NCBI GenBank assembly: GCA_004010535.1
Contig: RQYE01000005.1
Coordinates: 186,001-250,000 of the forward strand
DNA: 64,000 bases
Direction of reading: 5' to 3'
DNA from: Coriobacteriales bacterium OH1046
GTDB lineage: Bacteria > Actinomycetota > Coriobacteriia > Coriobacteriales > Atopobiaceae
How positions within the stretch are numbered: the stretch's first letter is position 1; every line of letters starts with the position of its first letter. This document shows positions 8,353 through 17,664 of the stretch, one piece after another. Both the position numbers and the translations under genes were made by a program. Under the pieces are notes generated by a model. It made no database searches. It was not told where the DNA came from and saw only the letters and a program-made list of their open reading frames with translations.

Positions 8353-10575
8353 ATGAAGATCATCAAACGCAACGGATCCGAGGTCTCCTTCGACACCGCC
8401 AAGATCGAGAACGCCATCCGCGCCGCCAACAACGAGGTAGGCGAGGAACAGCGCCTGTCCGAGCGCGAGATCACGTTCGCCTCCCTCGTCGTCACCGACC
8501 AGTGCGAGGTCGCCGGGCATACCGTCACGGTCGAGGAAGTCCAGGATATGGTCGAGAACCAGCTCATGAGGCTCGACCGCTTCGAGGTGGCCCGCAAATA
8601 CATCATCTACCGCTACCTGCAGAACCAGAGACGCCGCAAGAATACCACCGATGACAAGATCCTCTCCCTCATCGAGGCCAACAACGAGGAGGTCAAGCAG
8701 GAGAATTCCAACAAGAACCCCACCGTGGTCTCGGTGCAGCGCGACTACATGGCCGGCGAGGTCTCCAAGGACCTCGCCATGCGCGCCCTCTTGCCCGCCG
8801 ATATCGTCGAGGCCCACAACGAGGGCATCATCCACTTCCACGATGCCGACTACTATGCGCAGCATATGCACAACTGCGATCTCGTCAACCTTGAGGACAT
8901 GCTGCAGAACGGCACGGTCATCTCCGGCACGCTCATCGAACGTCCGCACAGCTTCTCCACCGCCTGCAACATCGCAACGCAGATCATCGCCCAAGTGGCC
9001 AGCTGCCAATACGGCGGCCAGTCCATCTCGCTCACGCACCTCGCGCCCTTCGTGGACGTCTCCCGCAAGAAGATCCGCCGCTCGGTCTACGCCGAGCTCG
9101 AGGCGACCGGCCTCGACGCCACCTCTCAGCAGATCGAGACCATGGTCGAGAAGCGGCTGCGCGAGGAGATCGCCCGCGGCGTCCAAACCATCCAATACCA
9201 GGTCGTCACCCTCATGACCACCAACGGCCAGGCACCGTTCATCACCGTGTTCATGTATCTCAACGAGGCCCGCAGCGAGACTGAGAAGAAGGACCTCGCC
9301 ATCATCATCGAGGAGATGCTCAAACAGCGCTACCAGGGCGTCAAGAACGAGGAGGGGGTCTGGATCACACCGGCGTTCCCCAAGCTCATCTACGTGCTCG
9401 AGCCCGACAACCTGACCGAGGGCACCCCCTATTTCTACCTCACCAAGATGGCCGCGAAATGCACTGCGAGGCGCATGGTGCCCGACTACATCTCCGAGAA
9501 GAAGATGCGGGAGTACAAGCTCTCGGCCGGCGAGACCGCAGGCAACGGCGATACCTACACCTGCATGGGCTGCCGCTCCTTCCTCACGCCCGACCGCAGC
9601 GGCAACGGTTACGGCAACGTGGCCAACGCCGGCAACTATGAGCCGGACAGGCCCAAGTACTATGGTCGCTTCAACCAAGGTGTCGTCACCCTCAACCTTC
9701 CCGACGTGGCTCTCGCCTCCGGTCGCGATGTCGAGAGGTTCTGGAAGATCTTCGATGAGCGCCTCGAGCTCTGCCACCGTGCCCTGCGCTGCCGCCACGA
9801 GCGCCTCAAGGGCACCCTGTCCGACGCCGCGCCCATCCTCTGGCAGTACGGCGCGCTCGCCCGCCTCGAGAAGGGCGAGAAGATCGACAAGCTTCTCTAC
9901 GGCGGGTACTCCACCATCAGCCTGGGCTATGCCGGCCTTTACGAGTGCGTCAGGTACATGACCGGCTACAGCCACACCGATCCGCAGGCCACCGAGTTCG
10001 CGCTCGCCGTCATGCAGCATATGAACGACGCCTGCACCGCATGGAAGCTCGCCGAGGATATCGACTACTCCGTCTACGGCACGCCCATCGAATCGGTCAC
10101 CTACAAGTTCGCCAAGGCCCTCCAGAGGCGCTACGGCATCGTGGCCGGCGTCACCGACCACGGCTATATCACCAACAGCTACCACGTCCACGTGGCCGAG
10201 CAGATCGACGCCTTCACCAAGCTCAGGTTCGAGTCCGAGTTCCAGCGCCTCTCCCCCGGCGGGGCCATCTCCTACGTCGAGGTTCCCAACATGCAGGACA
10301 ACCTCGAGGCTGTCATCAACGTCATGCAATACATCTACGACAATATCATGTACGCCGAGCTCAACACCAAGAGCGATTACTGCCAGTGCTGCGGCTACGA
10401 CGGCGAGATCCGCATCGTGGAGGATGACGGCAAGCTCGTGTGGGAGTGCCCCAACTGCGGCAACCGCGACCAAGCTAAAATGAACGTTGCACGCCGTACC
10501 TGCGGCTACATCGGCACCCAGTTCTGGAACCAGGGCCGCACGGAGGAGATCAGGGACCGGGTCCTGCACCTGTAA
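8353..10575 (+). CDS. nrdD: Anaerobic (class III) ribonucleoside-triphosphate reductase
   Basis: N-terminal ATP-cone MKIIKRNGSEVSFD, C-terminal CQCC...CPNCGNRD zinc motif, glycyl radical region RRTCGYIGTQFWNQGRTEEI. Confidence 0.97.
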   Translation: MKIIKRNGSEVSFDTAKIENAIRAANNEVGEEQRLSEREITFASLVVTDQCEVAGHTVTVEEVQDMVENQLMRLDRFEVARKYIIYRYLQNQRRRKNTTDDKILSLIEANNEEVKQENSNKNPTVVSVQRDYMAGEVSKDLAMRALLPADIVEAHNEGIIHFHDADYYAQHMHNCDLVNLEDMLQNGTVISGTLIERPHSFSTACNIATQIIAQVASCQYGGQSISLTHLAPFVDVSRKKIRRSVYAELEATGLDATSQQIETMVEKRLREEIARGVQTIQYQVVTLMTTNGQAPFITVFMYLNEARSETEKKDLAIIIEEMLKQRYQGVKNEEGVWITPAFPKLIYVLEPDNLTEGTPYFYLTKMAAKCTARRMVPDYISEKKMREYKLSAGETAGNGDTYTCMGCRSFLTPDRSGNGYGNVANAGNYEPDRPKYYGRFNQGVVTLNLPDVALASGRDVERFWKIFDERLELCHRALRCRHERLKGTLSDAAPILWQYGALARLEKGEKIDKLLYGGYSTISLGYAGLYECVRYMTGYSHTDPQATEFALAVMQHMNDACTAWKLAEDIDYSVYGTPIESVTYKFAKALQRRYGIVAGVTDHGYITNSYHVHVAEQIDAFTKLRFESEFQRLSPGGAISYVEVPNMQDNLEAVINVMQYIYDNIMYAELNTKSDYCQCCGYDGEIRIVEDDGKLVWECPNCGNRDQAKMNVARRTCGYIGTQFWNQGRTEEIRDRVLHL

Positions 10576-10576
10576 A

Positions 10577-10645
10577 CGTGACGGGGGGACAGGTCATTTG
10601 TCACGCTTCCTGCAAGCGTGACAAATGACCTGTCCCCCCGTCACG
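10577..10645. repeat. REPIN-like element: perfect 32-bp inverted repeat with 5-nt loop between nrdD and nrdG
   Basis: CGTGACGGGGGGACAGGTCATTTGTCACGCTT cctgc AAGCGTGACAAATGACCTGTCCCCCCGTCACG. Confidence 0.92.
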
Positions 10646-10681
10646 CTTGTCCTCCGTCACGACGATTCGAGGTTGGAACTA

Positions 10682-11236
10682 TTGAACTACGCGGAGATAA
10701 AATACTGCGACATCGCCAACGGCGTGGGCGTGAGGACGACGCTCTTCGTCTCAGGTTGCCGTCATCGCTGCCGCAACTGCTTCAATGAGCCTGCCTGGGC
10801 ATTCGATGCGGGCACGCTCTTCTCGGCAGAGGTCGAGGACGAGCTCATCGAGAGCCTACGCCCTACCTATGTCACGGGCCTCTCGGTGCTCGGCGGCGAG
10901 CCCATGGAGCCCGAGAACCAGCGCGCGCTCGTGGGCTTTCTCGAGAGGGCGAGGGCGGAGTTCCCCTCCAAGGGCATCTGGATGTACACGGGCTTCACCT
11001 GGGAGGAGCTCCACGAGCCCTCCAACCGCTGCTGCACCGAGGATACCGCACGCATCCTCGAGACGCTCGACGTGCTGGTCGATGGCCGCTTCGTGCAGGA
11101 GCTCTACGACATCTCGCTGCGTTTCCGCGGCTCGGGCAACCAGCGCCTCATCGACGTGCCCGCCACGCTTGCCACAGGAGAGGTGATGCTCTGGCACGAT
11201 GACCCCGTCTTCGAGTCGCACTCGATGGACGGCTAG
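10682..11236 (+). CDS. nrdG: Anaerobic ribonucleotide reductase activating protein (radical SAM)
   Basis: NYAEIKYCDIANGVGVRTTLFVSGCRHRCRNCFN with CxxxCxxC; TTG start at 10682 preferred (GAGG at 10669-10672); the ATG at 10625 lies inside the repeat. Confidence 0.9.
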   Translation: MNYAEIKYCDIANGVGVRTTLFVSGCRHRCRNCFNEPAWAFDAGTLFSAEVEDELIESLRPTYVTGLSVLGGEPMEPENQRALVGFLERARAEFPSKGIWMYTGFTWEELHEPSNRCCTEDTARILETLDVLVDGRFVQELYDISLRFRGSGNQRLIDVPATLATGEVMLWHDDPVFESHSMDG

Positions 11237-11570
11237 GAGCCGAGCGTCTTCCGGCTACCTTCGGACCTCTTCCCTAGCGCGGGGGCCAAACCGTTTGAGG
11301 TAAAATTGCCGCAGCGCGTGAACTGCGGCTCGATAGCCCAGCTCCCGTCATAGGAGAGATATCCATAGGTGCCCGAGTCGTCCTTCGCTGCGGCGGGCAT
11401 GGTCGTCGCGTCATACCGATGAAGATCCCGGAGTCGGCTCGGATCACCAGGTTCCCCGTGGTATCGATCATGCCGGGCAAAGACCGGTTGCCGTGCGACG
11501 AGACCACGGCGCGACCCGTCGCGTCAAACGAGCGCACGTCGTGAAACTCCCCGTACCGTCTCCCGTCACA
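11233..11570 (-). pseudogene. WG-repeat protein remnant (frameshifted, lacks N-terminus)
   Basis: Frame A: GRRYGEFHDVRSFDATGRAVVSSHG...MIDTTGNLVIRADSGIFIG; continues in another frame as RYDATTMPAAAKDDSGTYGYLSYDGSWAIEPQFTRCGNFTSNGLAP (WG-repeat style). Confidence 0.6.
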
Positions 11571-12458
11571 TCAGGATCTCGCATCGCCCCAGAAGAAGAG
11601 CGCGACGGTGCCCGGCCCGGTGTGGCTGCCGATGGTGGTCCCGATATCGTTTATCTCGACACGGCCATCGAGCTTGGGAAACTCCGCCTCAACCATGCGT
11701 GCGACCTCCAGGGCATCCGGCATGCAGGCGGAATGGCAGAGATAGCACTTCCCCGAGTAGGCATCCCCATCGCGCGCACGCGCGTGCATCGTATCGACCA
11801 TCACGCGCATGGTCCGCTTCTTGGAACGGATCTTCTTGACGGGCTCGAGCCTCCCCGCGCCATCCACATCGAGCAGGGGGCAGATGTTGAGTGCGGTGCC
11901 GACGAGCCCCGCCGCCTTGGATATCCTCCCTCCCCTGACATAGTAGGAGAGATCGGTGGAGAAGAACCAGTGGTTGAGCATGAGGCGGTTCTCCTCGAGC
12001 CACGAAACCGCCTCGTCGAGCTCCGCTCCCCTATCGCGCACGGTCGCCAGCTCGTCCATGAGGAGCCCGTACCCGGAAGACGCCGCGAGCGAATCCACCA
12101 CGCGCACCGTACGTCCCGGATGCTTCGCCATCACCTCGTGCGCGGCGACGAGGGCGGAGTTGATCTCCCCCGATATGCCCGACGAGAGCGACACATGCAA
12201 TATGTCGCATCCCCGCTCCTGGATGAGGCGCTCGAAATGCTCCTCGAGATCGCCGGCAGTGACCTGCGAGGTCTTCGTCTCCGCACCCGCCGCCATCATC
12301 TCGTAGAACGCGGGGATGCTCGGCGCATCGGGAGCCCCATCGCGGTACTGGCGGCCGTCGATCTCGAAATAGAAGGGTGCCACATGGAGGTCTCGCCGGG
12401 CATAGTGGTCTGCCGAAAGGTCGGCGGTCGAGGTGCAGCTCAAAACATAGTCGGACAT
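11571..12458 (-). CDS. DegV family (fatty-acid-binding) protein
   Basis: MSDYVLSCTSTADLSADHY...TSQVTAGDLEEHFERLIQERGCDILHVSLSSGISG. Confidence 0.93.
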   Translation of the reverse strand: MSDYVLSCTSTADLSADHYARRDLHVAPFYFEIDGRQYRDGAPDAPSIPAFYEMMAAGAETKTSQVTAGDLEEHFERLIQERGCDILHVSLSSGISGEINSALVAAHEVMAKHPGRTVRVVDSLAASSGYGLLMDELATVRDRGAELDEAVSWLEENRLMLNHWFFSTDLSYYVRGGRISKAAGLVGTALNICPLLDVDGAGRLEPVKKIRSKKRTMRVMVDTMHARARDGDAYSGKCYLCHSACMPDALEVARMVEAEFPKLDGRVEINDIGTTIGSHTGPGTVALFFWGDARS

Positions 12459-12671
12459 GGGTATCACTCCCATCGTAGCCCTTCGCCGCTGCAAGGCCGA
12501 AAACTCGGATCCCGTACGGATCGCCGCCGATGGAAACGGGGACGGACGTACGCCGGACACCGAGGTCCGCCCTATCATCCGAGGAGATCCTGCTGCTGTC
12601 AAACATGATAATCTTTCTCGGGCACGATAGGGAACAGCGCTCTGCCATCCGTCCCGCATCTGCATCCCCCA

Positions 12672-15041
12672 TCACAGCGCCAGCTCGGCAGAGAGCCCTG
12701 AACTCGCCGTAGCCCTCACGGCACAGGAACCAGGGTCGCCCACGCGCACCACGGCGAGCGCACGACCGTAGCGCGTGGGGTAGGTACCGCCCAAGAAGCT
12801 CTGCCCGCTCTTCTGCGCGGCACTGCCGAAGGCGAGGAGCTCCCCGCCCTCGACCATGACCGAAACGAGGCGATCGGCATTGCCCTCGGGCACGCCCCCG
12901 CGACCGAGCACCACATCGATGAAAACGATATCGCCCGCGCTCGGTGCACCCGCTCCCTCCCGGGCAAGGAAGAGGCCGAGCGGCCCCTCTGCCGTGGCAA
13001 GTTCCGCGCGCGCGAGTTCCGTGCCATCGGATGCGCAGGCATGCGCCGTAAGCGTGCCCGGCTTATAACGCACCGGGAAGTCCGCATGACAGCCGCGCGT
13101 CCGCTTGGTCCAGATATGCCTGCCGTCCTGGTAGAGCTTGACGATGGGTGAGCGCGTGTAGACCTCGACCGTGGTCTTGGCACCCTCGCATCCGAGCCAC
13201 GTCCAGCTCGGAACCGAATTCGTGCCGCGCCACGGCCCCTTCACGGGTCGCGGCAGATTGCAGGGGCGCACATAGATGAGCGGCCGCTCCCCTGCCGCAG
13301 GAGCATCCCACACGACGGCGGCCATCGCGGCCTCGCCGTTCGGATTGCCGATAAGATCGAGCGCACCCGTATCGGCGCAGACCCACGGGTAGGGCTTGTT
13401 CACGGGCTCGGGGTCGGCCGACCACCCTGCAAGGCTCACCTCGCCGAGATAGTCCCAAGCGCTCCACATGAAATCGCCGAGGATCCGGCCATGCTTCTCC
13501 ACGGCGCGCCAATTCTCGGCAAGGTCGTAGCACATGGTCTCGGAACCGAAGATCAGCCGTTTGGGATGGCGGCGCAGATCCATCGCATAGCGGTTCGTGG
13601 CGTAGTTGTATCCCACGATGTCGAGCTGCCTGAAATACGGCTCGCACACGGCACCCACCTGGGGGAGCAACGCGATCGCGTTCATGATCTCGCCCATCTT
13701 GGCCACATAGGTGTTGAAGAGCAGGCTGCCCGTGGGGGCCACGGCATCGCCCGTCTGCTGCGGGGAGCTGGCATTGCCGCCGACCTCGCCCTCGCCGTTG
13801 AAGACGCCGATGCCGAGCGAGGTCGAGAAGAGTATGGTAGGGTTGACGCCCGCCGTCACCGGGCGCGTGGGATCGAGCGCATGCAGGATGGATGCAAGAC
13901 GCCCCGCGCACGCCACGCCGCGCTCGGCGGCGGGCTCGGTGTTCTCGTTGCCGATGGAGTACATGATGACGCAGGGATGGTTCGCGTCCTTGGCCACCAT
14001 CGCGGAAAGATCCGCCTCGTGGCAGGCCTCGAAGTCGCTTGCGTAGTCATAGGGGTTCTTGTGGTCGAACCACATGTCGCTGAACTCGTCCACCACATAC
14101 ATGCCCAGCTCATCGCAGGCGTCGAGCATGCTTTTGGAGAGCGGGTTGTGTGCGGAGCGGATCGCATTGAAGCCCCACGCCTTGAGGCGGGCAACCTTGC
14201 GAAAGCTCGCCGCACGCAGATCGGCTGCGCCGAGGATGCCGTTGTCGTGGTGCACGCAGCCTCCGCGGAGCTTGATGCTCTCGCCGTTCACGAAAAAGCC
14301 CTCCGGCCCCCATGCGAGGCTCCGTATACCGAAGCGGGCATCCCGTTCGTCGCATATCACGCCATCGACGGCAAGCGATACGTGCGCTTCGCAGAGATCC
14401 GGCTCCTCGGCCGACCAAAGCGCCGCTCCAGGCAGATCGAGCGTGACATCGATACCGCCGCCACACGCGACCAGAGCGCCCGCGCTGCGGATCTCAACCT
14501 GCACGTCACCCGCATCTACCTGCGTCTCCACACGCACGCATGGAGGATCCGCCGAGATGGTCGTCACGCGCACGCCATCGAGCCCGATGTGGTGCTCGGG
14601 TAGCACGTGGAGCCACACCGGCCGGTAGATACCCGATCCGGAATACCAGCGTGAATTGGGCTGCGCCGCATTGTCGGCGATCACGGCAACCCGATAGATC
14701 TCGCCGGCATGCGCACACGTGGAAAGCTCGACGTAAAAGCCCGTATAGCCGTTCGCATGGAAGGCTGCCTCATGCCCGTCGAGGAGCACGCGGGCATTGC
14801 GGTAGACGCCCTCGAATTCGAGCACGAGCGTCCGCCCCTCCCATGCGGGCAAGATCTCTACCGCGCGCTCGTAGCGGTAGATGCCGCCTGGGAAGTACGC
14901 CCCCGCGCTGCCGGTGGCGGCATCCGCCGAGCGCGGCTCGGACAGCATGGCATCATGCGGCACACGCACGGTTTCAGGCACGCCCGCGCCCTCGGCGTTT
15001 CTCCAGAAGCGCCAGCCCTCATCCAGCTCGAAGCTCTCCAT
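12672..15041 (-). CDS. Glycoside hydrolase family 2 (beta-galactosidase-like)
   Basis: GH2 motifs: GSGIYRPVWLHV, LRGGCVHHDNGILGAA, NAIRSAHNPLSKSMLDACDELGMYVVDEF. Confidence 0.92.
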   Translation of the reverse strand: MESFELDEGWRFWRNAEGAGVPETVRVPHDAMLSEPRSADAATGSAGAYFPGGIYRYERAVEILPAWEGRTLVLEFEGVYRNARVLLDGHEAAFHANGYTGFYVELSTCAHAGEIYRVAVIADNAAQPNSRWYSGSGIYRPVWLHVLPEHHIGLDGVRVTTISADPPCVRVETQVDAGDVQVEIRSAGALVACGGGIDVTLDLPGAALWSAEEPDLCEAHVSLAVDGVICDERDARFGIRSLAWGPEGFFVNGESIKLRGGCVHHDNGILGAADLRAASFRKVARLKAWGFNAIRSAHNPLSKSMLDACDELGMYVVDEFSDMWFDHKNPYDYASDFEACHEADLSAMVAKDANHPCVIMYSIGNENTEPAAERGVACAGRLASILHALDPTRPVTAGVNPTILFSTSLGIGVFNGEGEVGGNASSPQQTGDAVAPTGSLLFNTYVAKMGEIMNAIALLPQVGAVCEPYFRQLDIVGYNYATNRYAMDLRRHPKRLIFGSETMCYDLAENWRAVEKHGRILGDFMWSAWDYLGEVSLAGWSADPEPVNKPYPWVCADTGALDLIGNPNGEAAMAAVVWDAPAAGERPLIYVRPCNLPRPVKGPWRGTNSVPSWTWLGCEGAKTTVEVYTRSPIVKLYQDGRHIWTKRTRGCHADFPVRYKPGTLTAHACASDGTELARAELATAEGPLGLFLAREGAGAPSAGDIVFIDVVLGRGGVPEGNADRLVSVMVEGGELLAFGSAAQKSGQSFLGGTYPTRYGRALAVVRVGDPGSCAVRATASSGLSAELAL

Positions 15042-15072
15042 CGTCCACCCTCCCGTTGGAAGCCTGCAGAAC

Positions 15073-15792
15073 CTACGCTATCTCGAAATAGCTGATGCCG
15101 TCGGCATCTTTGAGCTCCTTGAGGTACTCCTTCTTCCGCTGGTAGCTATCGAGCTCGACGCTCACCGTGGCCACAGGCCCCTCGCCTGCGATAGGGCTGT
15201 CCTGCAGCACGAAATCGGTGTACGCTATGCCCTGCTCATCGAGGATATGCGTGAATTCGCGGGCGCTCTCGACGTCTGCGAACTCGATATACAGGTCGAA
15301 GGCCCGCGCATGGCGCCTCAGGCGCCGGTCGAGCGGGGTGAGGTTGTGCAGGATGATGAAAGCGGCCAGCATGGCCACGATCGTACCCCCGATGAAGCCG
15401 CACCCTATGGCCAGGCCGATGCAGGCGCAGGTCCAGAGCCCGGCGGCGGTGGTAAGACCGTGGACCTTGTTGCGGTCGCCCACGATGATGGTGCCGGCAC
15501 CGAGGAAACCCACGCCGCTCACCACGCCGGCACCGAGGCGGAAGACGTCGCCGCCGGCCTCGGGGAAGCGTATGGCGACGTATTGGCTGGTGACCATCGT
15601 GAGCGCCGAGCCCACGCATACCATGGCGTGCGTGCGCACGCCCGCGCCCTTGTTCTTGTCCCGGCGGTCGATGCCGAGCAGGGTACCCGCGAGGATGGCG
15701 ATGAGCATCCTCGCGAGGATCGAGCCGAACGACAGGTCGGAAATCCAGAATTCGAACTGTTCCCATAACTGCATGATGTGATGCCTCTTCAC
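15073..15792 (-). CDS. MgtC/SapB family membrane protein
   Basis: ILARMLIAILAGTLLGIDRRDKNKGAGVRTHAMVCVGSAL...GVGFLGAGTII. Confidence 0.95.
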   Translation of the reverse strand: MKRHHIMQLWEQFEFWISDLSFGSILARMLIAILAGTLLGIDRRDKNKGAGVRTHAMVCVGSALTMVTSQYVAIRFPEAGGDVFRLGAGVVSGVGFLGAGTIIVGDRNKVHGLTTAAGLWTCACIGLAIGCGFIGGTIVAMLAAFIILHNLTPLDRRLRRHARAFDLYIEFADVESAREFTHILDEQGIAYTDFVLQDSPIAGEGPVATVSVELDSYQRKKEYLKELKDADGISYFEIA

Positions 15793-16067
15793 AGATATAT
15801 GCTGCGACCTTCATTGCCCCCAATTGTACGAGACGGACACGCCGCCGGCCACCTCCTTTCTGGCGAGGGCGCGGCTGCACTCCGTTCCCGATGGGATAAC
15901 CGCCGATATATTTTTCCGAGCGCGCGGAGGCATGCGGATCGATAGGCGATCATGAGCCGCAGCAGCAGGGTCGGGCGTGGACATAGGGCGGGGCGCCCGC
16001 GCCGGGCAGCCCGGAAATGCCCCTCGGGGCGTGCCGCCGGCCCCATGGACCGCCGGGGAACAGGGTG

Positions 16068-16212
16068 CCCATGAGCAATTCGGAGTTGTAGGAAGATTCG
16101 ACGGGGTGGCCTTGCCCGCGCCTCCGCGCCAACTGGGCTTTTGCAGGTGCTGAAGAGCCTTTTGGACGGTGTCCGCGCCCGAATCTTCCTACAACTCCGA
16201 ATTGCTCATGGG
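16068..16212. repeat. Perfect 33-bp inverted repeat flanking 79 nt (MITE-like architecture)
   Basis: CCCATGAGCAATTCGGAGTTGTAGGAAGATTCG at 16068-16100 and its exact reverse complement at 16180-16212. Confidence 0.9.
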
Positions 16213-16365
16213 TACGGGAGGGGGCGATCCAAACCGGCCCGTGGACGGCGGTCGGGACTCGGCCCGCACGCCTCCCCACGCTCGGATGCGTCTTTTGGCG
16301 CATATCAGCGCGGCTGACATGGATACATCGCTCCTGCTGATCGGCCTTCGGCATATTACCGGATG

Positions 16366-16403
16366 AGAGGGGTCTCCGCAGCATATCCGCAGAGGCCCCT
16401 CTT
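16366..16403 (-). terminator. Hairpin terminator candidate downstream of amidohydrolase
   Basis: AGAGGGGTCTCCGC / GCAGAGGCCCCTCT imperfect stem immediately 3' of the minus-strand gene. Confidence 0.5.
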
Positions 16404-16416
16404 GGCAAACCGGGGT

Positions 16417-17646
16417 TTAGAATGCGGTCACGATCTCCTTCTTGGTCTCGACGATGACCCTGCCCCTCTTGATGACGAAGAGGCGCTCGGGGATGTCGAT
16501 GACGCACGTGGCGATGGAGTCGGAGTCGAGCAGCACCATATCCGCCTGATTGCCGGCGGCGATGCCATAGTTCTCGATGCCGAGAGCTTTGGCGGCATTA
16601 TCGGTCATCATGGGGAGCACGGTAGGCAGATCATCCGCACCGCCGAGATGGCACACGGGAATGGCGAGGGCTGCGACCTGGAAGAGGTCGCCCGTGCCAT
16701 ACGGCGTGAAGAGGTTGCGGATGTTGTTGGTCGCAAGGCATACGTTCACGCCGCCATCGCGCAACGCGCGGACCGGCGTGACTGCGCGGCGCATATTGTA
16801 TGCATCGTTGCGGGCACCCAGGTGCAGATCGGTGGCAGGCAGGCACATGACGCTGATCTGGGCTTCGGCCATCTTGGCGATGATGCGGTCGCGCTCGGCG
16901 GGCTCGACGGCGGCAAGTGCCGTGAGATGGCCGACGGAAACACGCCCCTGATAGCCATCTGCGATAGTTTTATCGCAGATGTACTCGATGGTCATGTTAT
17001 CGGCATCATCCTTGAAATCCTGGTGGAAATCGATGGGCTTGCCGTACTTTTCCGCCAGTTTGAATACGAAATCGATGTGCTCATCCGCCGGAGCGTCATT
17101 ATAGGGGATGCCGCCGACGACATCGGCCCCGGCATCCATGGCCTCGGACATCATCTGCTCGACACCCTCGGACTTGAAGATGCCCTCTTGCGGGAAGGCG
17201 ACGACCTGGACATCCATGATGTCCTTGAATCGGTCTTTGAGTTCCATGACGGTCTCGAAACCCGTGAAACCCTGGGCTTTATCGAACTCGGCGTGGGTGC
17301 GCATGATGGTGGAGCCGTTCCGCACGAGCATCTTGAGGGCTGCCGTGGCACGCTCGACGACATCCTCCTTGGTGAAGGTGGGCTTGAGCTTGGCCGTGCC
17401 GGCGATGGCCTCCTTGAGGGTGCCGCTCTTATTGGGCAGCCGATCCATGATGAACGCCTTGTCGAGATGGATGTGGCTCTCGATAAGGGCGGGGATGAGC
17501 ACTTTTCCTCCCGCGTCGATAGTGCGCGTGGATTCGGCGTCGATGGAGGACTCGACAGCCGTGATGCGATCGCCTTCAACGGCGACATCGACAGTGGCAT
17601 CGTGATCGGGAATCCGTGCGTTCTTGATAAGCAAATCCATGGCCAT
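16417..17646 (-). CDS. Amidohydrolase (cytosine deaminase-like)
   Basis: IPALIESHIHLDKAFIMDRLPN, TIMRTHAEFD, VSVGHLTAL metal-binding motifs. Confidence 0.88.
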   Translation of the reverse strand: MAMDLLIKNARIPDHDATVDVAVEGDRITAVESSIDAESTRTIDAGGKVLIPALIESHIHLDKAFIMDRLPNKSGTLKEAIAGTAKLKPTFTKEDVVERATAALKMLVRNGSTIMRTHAEFDKAQGFTGFETVMELKDRFKDIMDVQVVAFPQEGIFKSEGVEQMMSEAMDAGADVVGGIPYNDAPADEHIDFVFKLAEKYGKPIDFHQDFKDDADNMTIEYICDKTIADGYQGRVSVGHLTALAAVEPAERDRIIAKMAEAQISVMCLPATDLHLGARNDAYNMRRAVTPVRALRDGGVNVCLATNNIRNLFTPYGTGDLFQVAALAIPVCHLGGADDLPTVLPMMTDNAAKALGIENYGIAAGNQADMVLLDSDSIATCVIDIPERLFVIKRGRVIVETKKEIVTAF

Positions 17647-17664
17647 ACCACTCCTTTGCCGAAC

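Noticed and set aside
8047-10569. 840-aa minus-strand ORF opposite nrdD
   Set aside because: Low-complexity V/D/G/L/E composition typical of an antisense shadow frame in GC-rich genes; nrdD on the plus strand is unambiguous
10577-10645. Simple Rho-independent terminator for nrdD
   Set aside because: No U-tract, both arms carry the dispersed REP core also found at 5.6 and 29.3 kb, and nrdG follows directly; better explained as a REPIN, though termination is not excluded
10625-10681. ATG at 10625 as nrdG start
   Set aside because: Lies inside the repeat and lacks an RBS; the TTG at 10682 with GAGG fits the family N-terminus better
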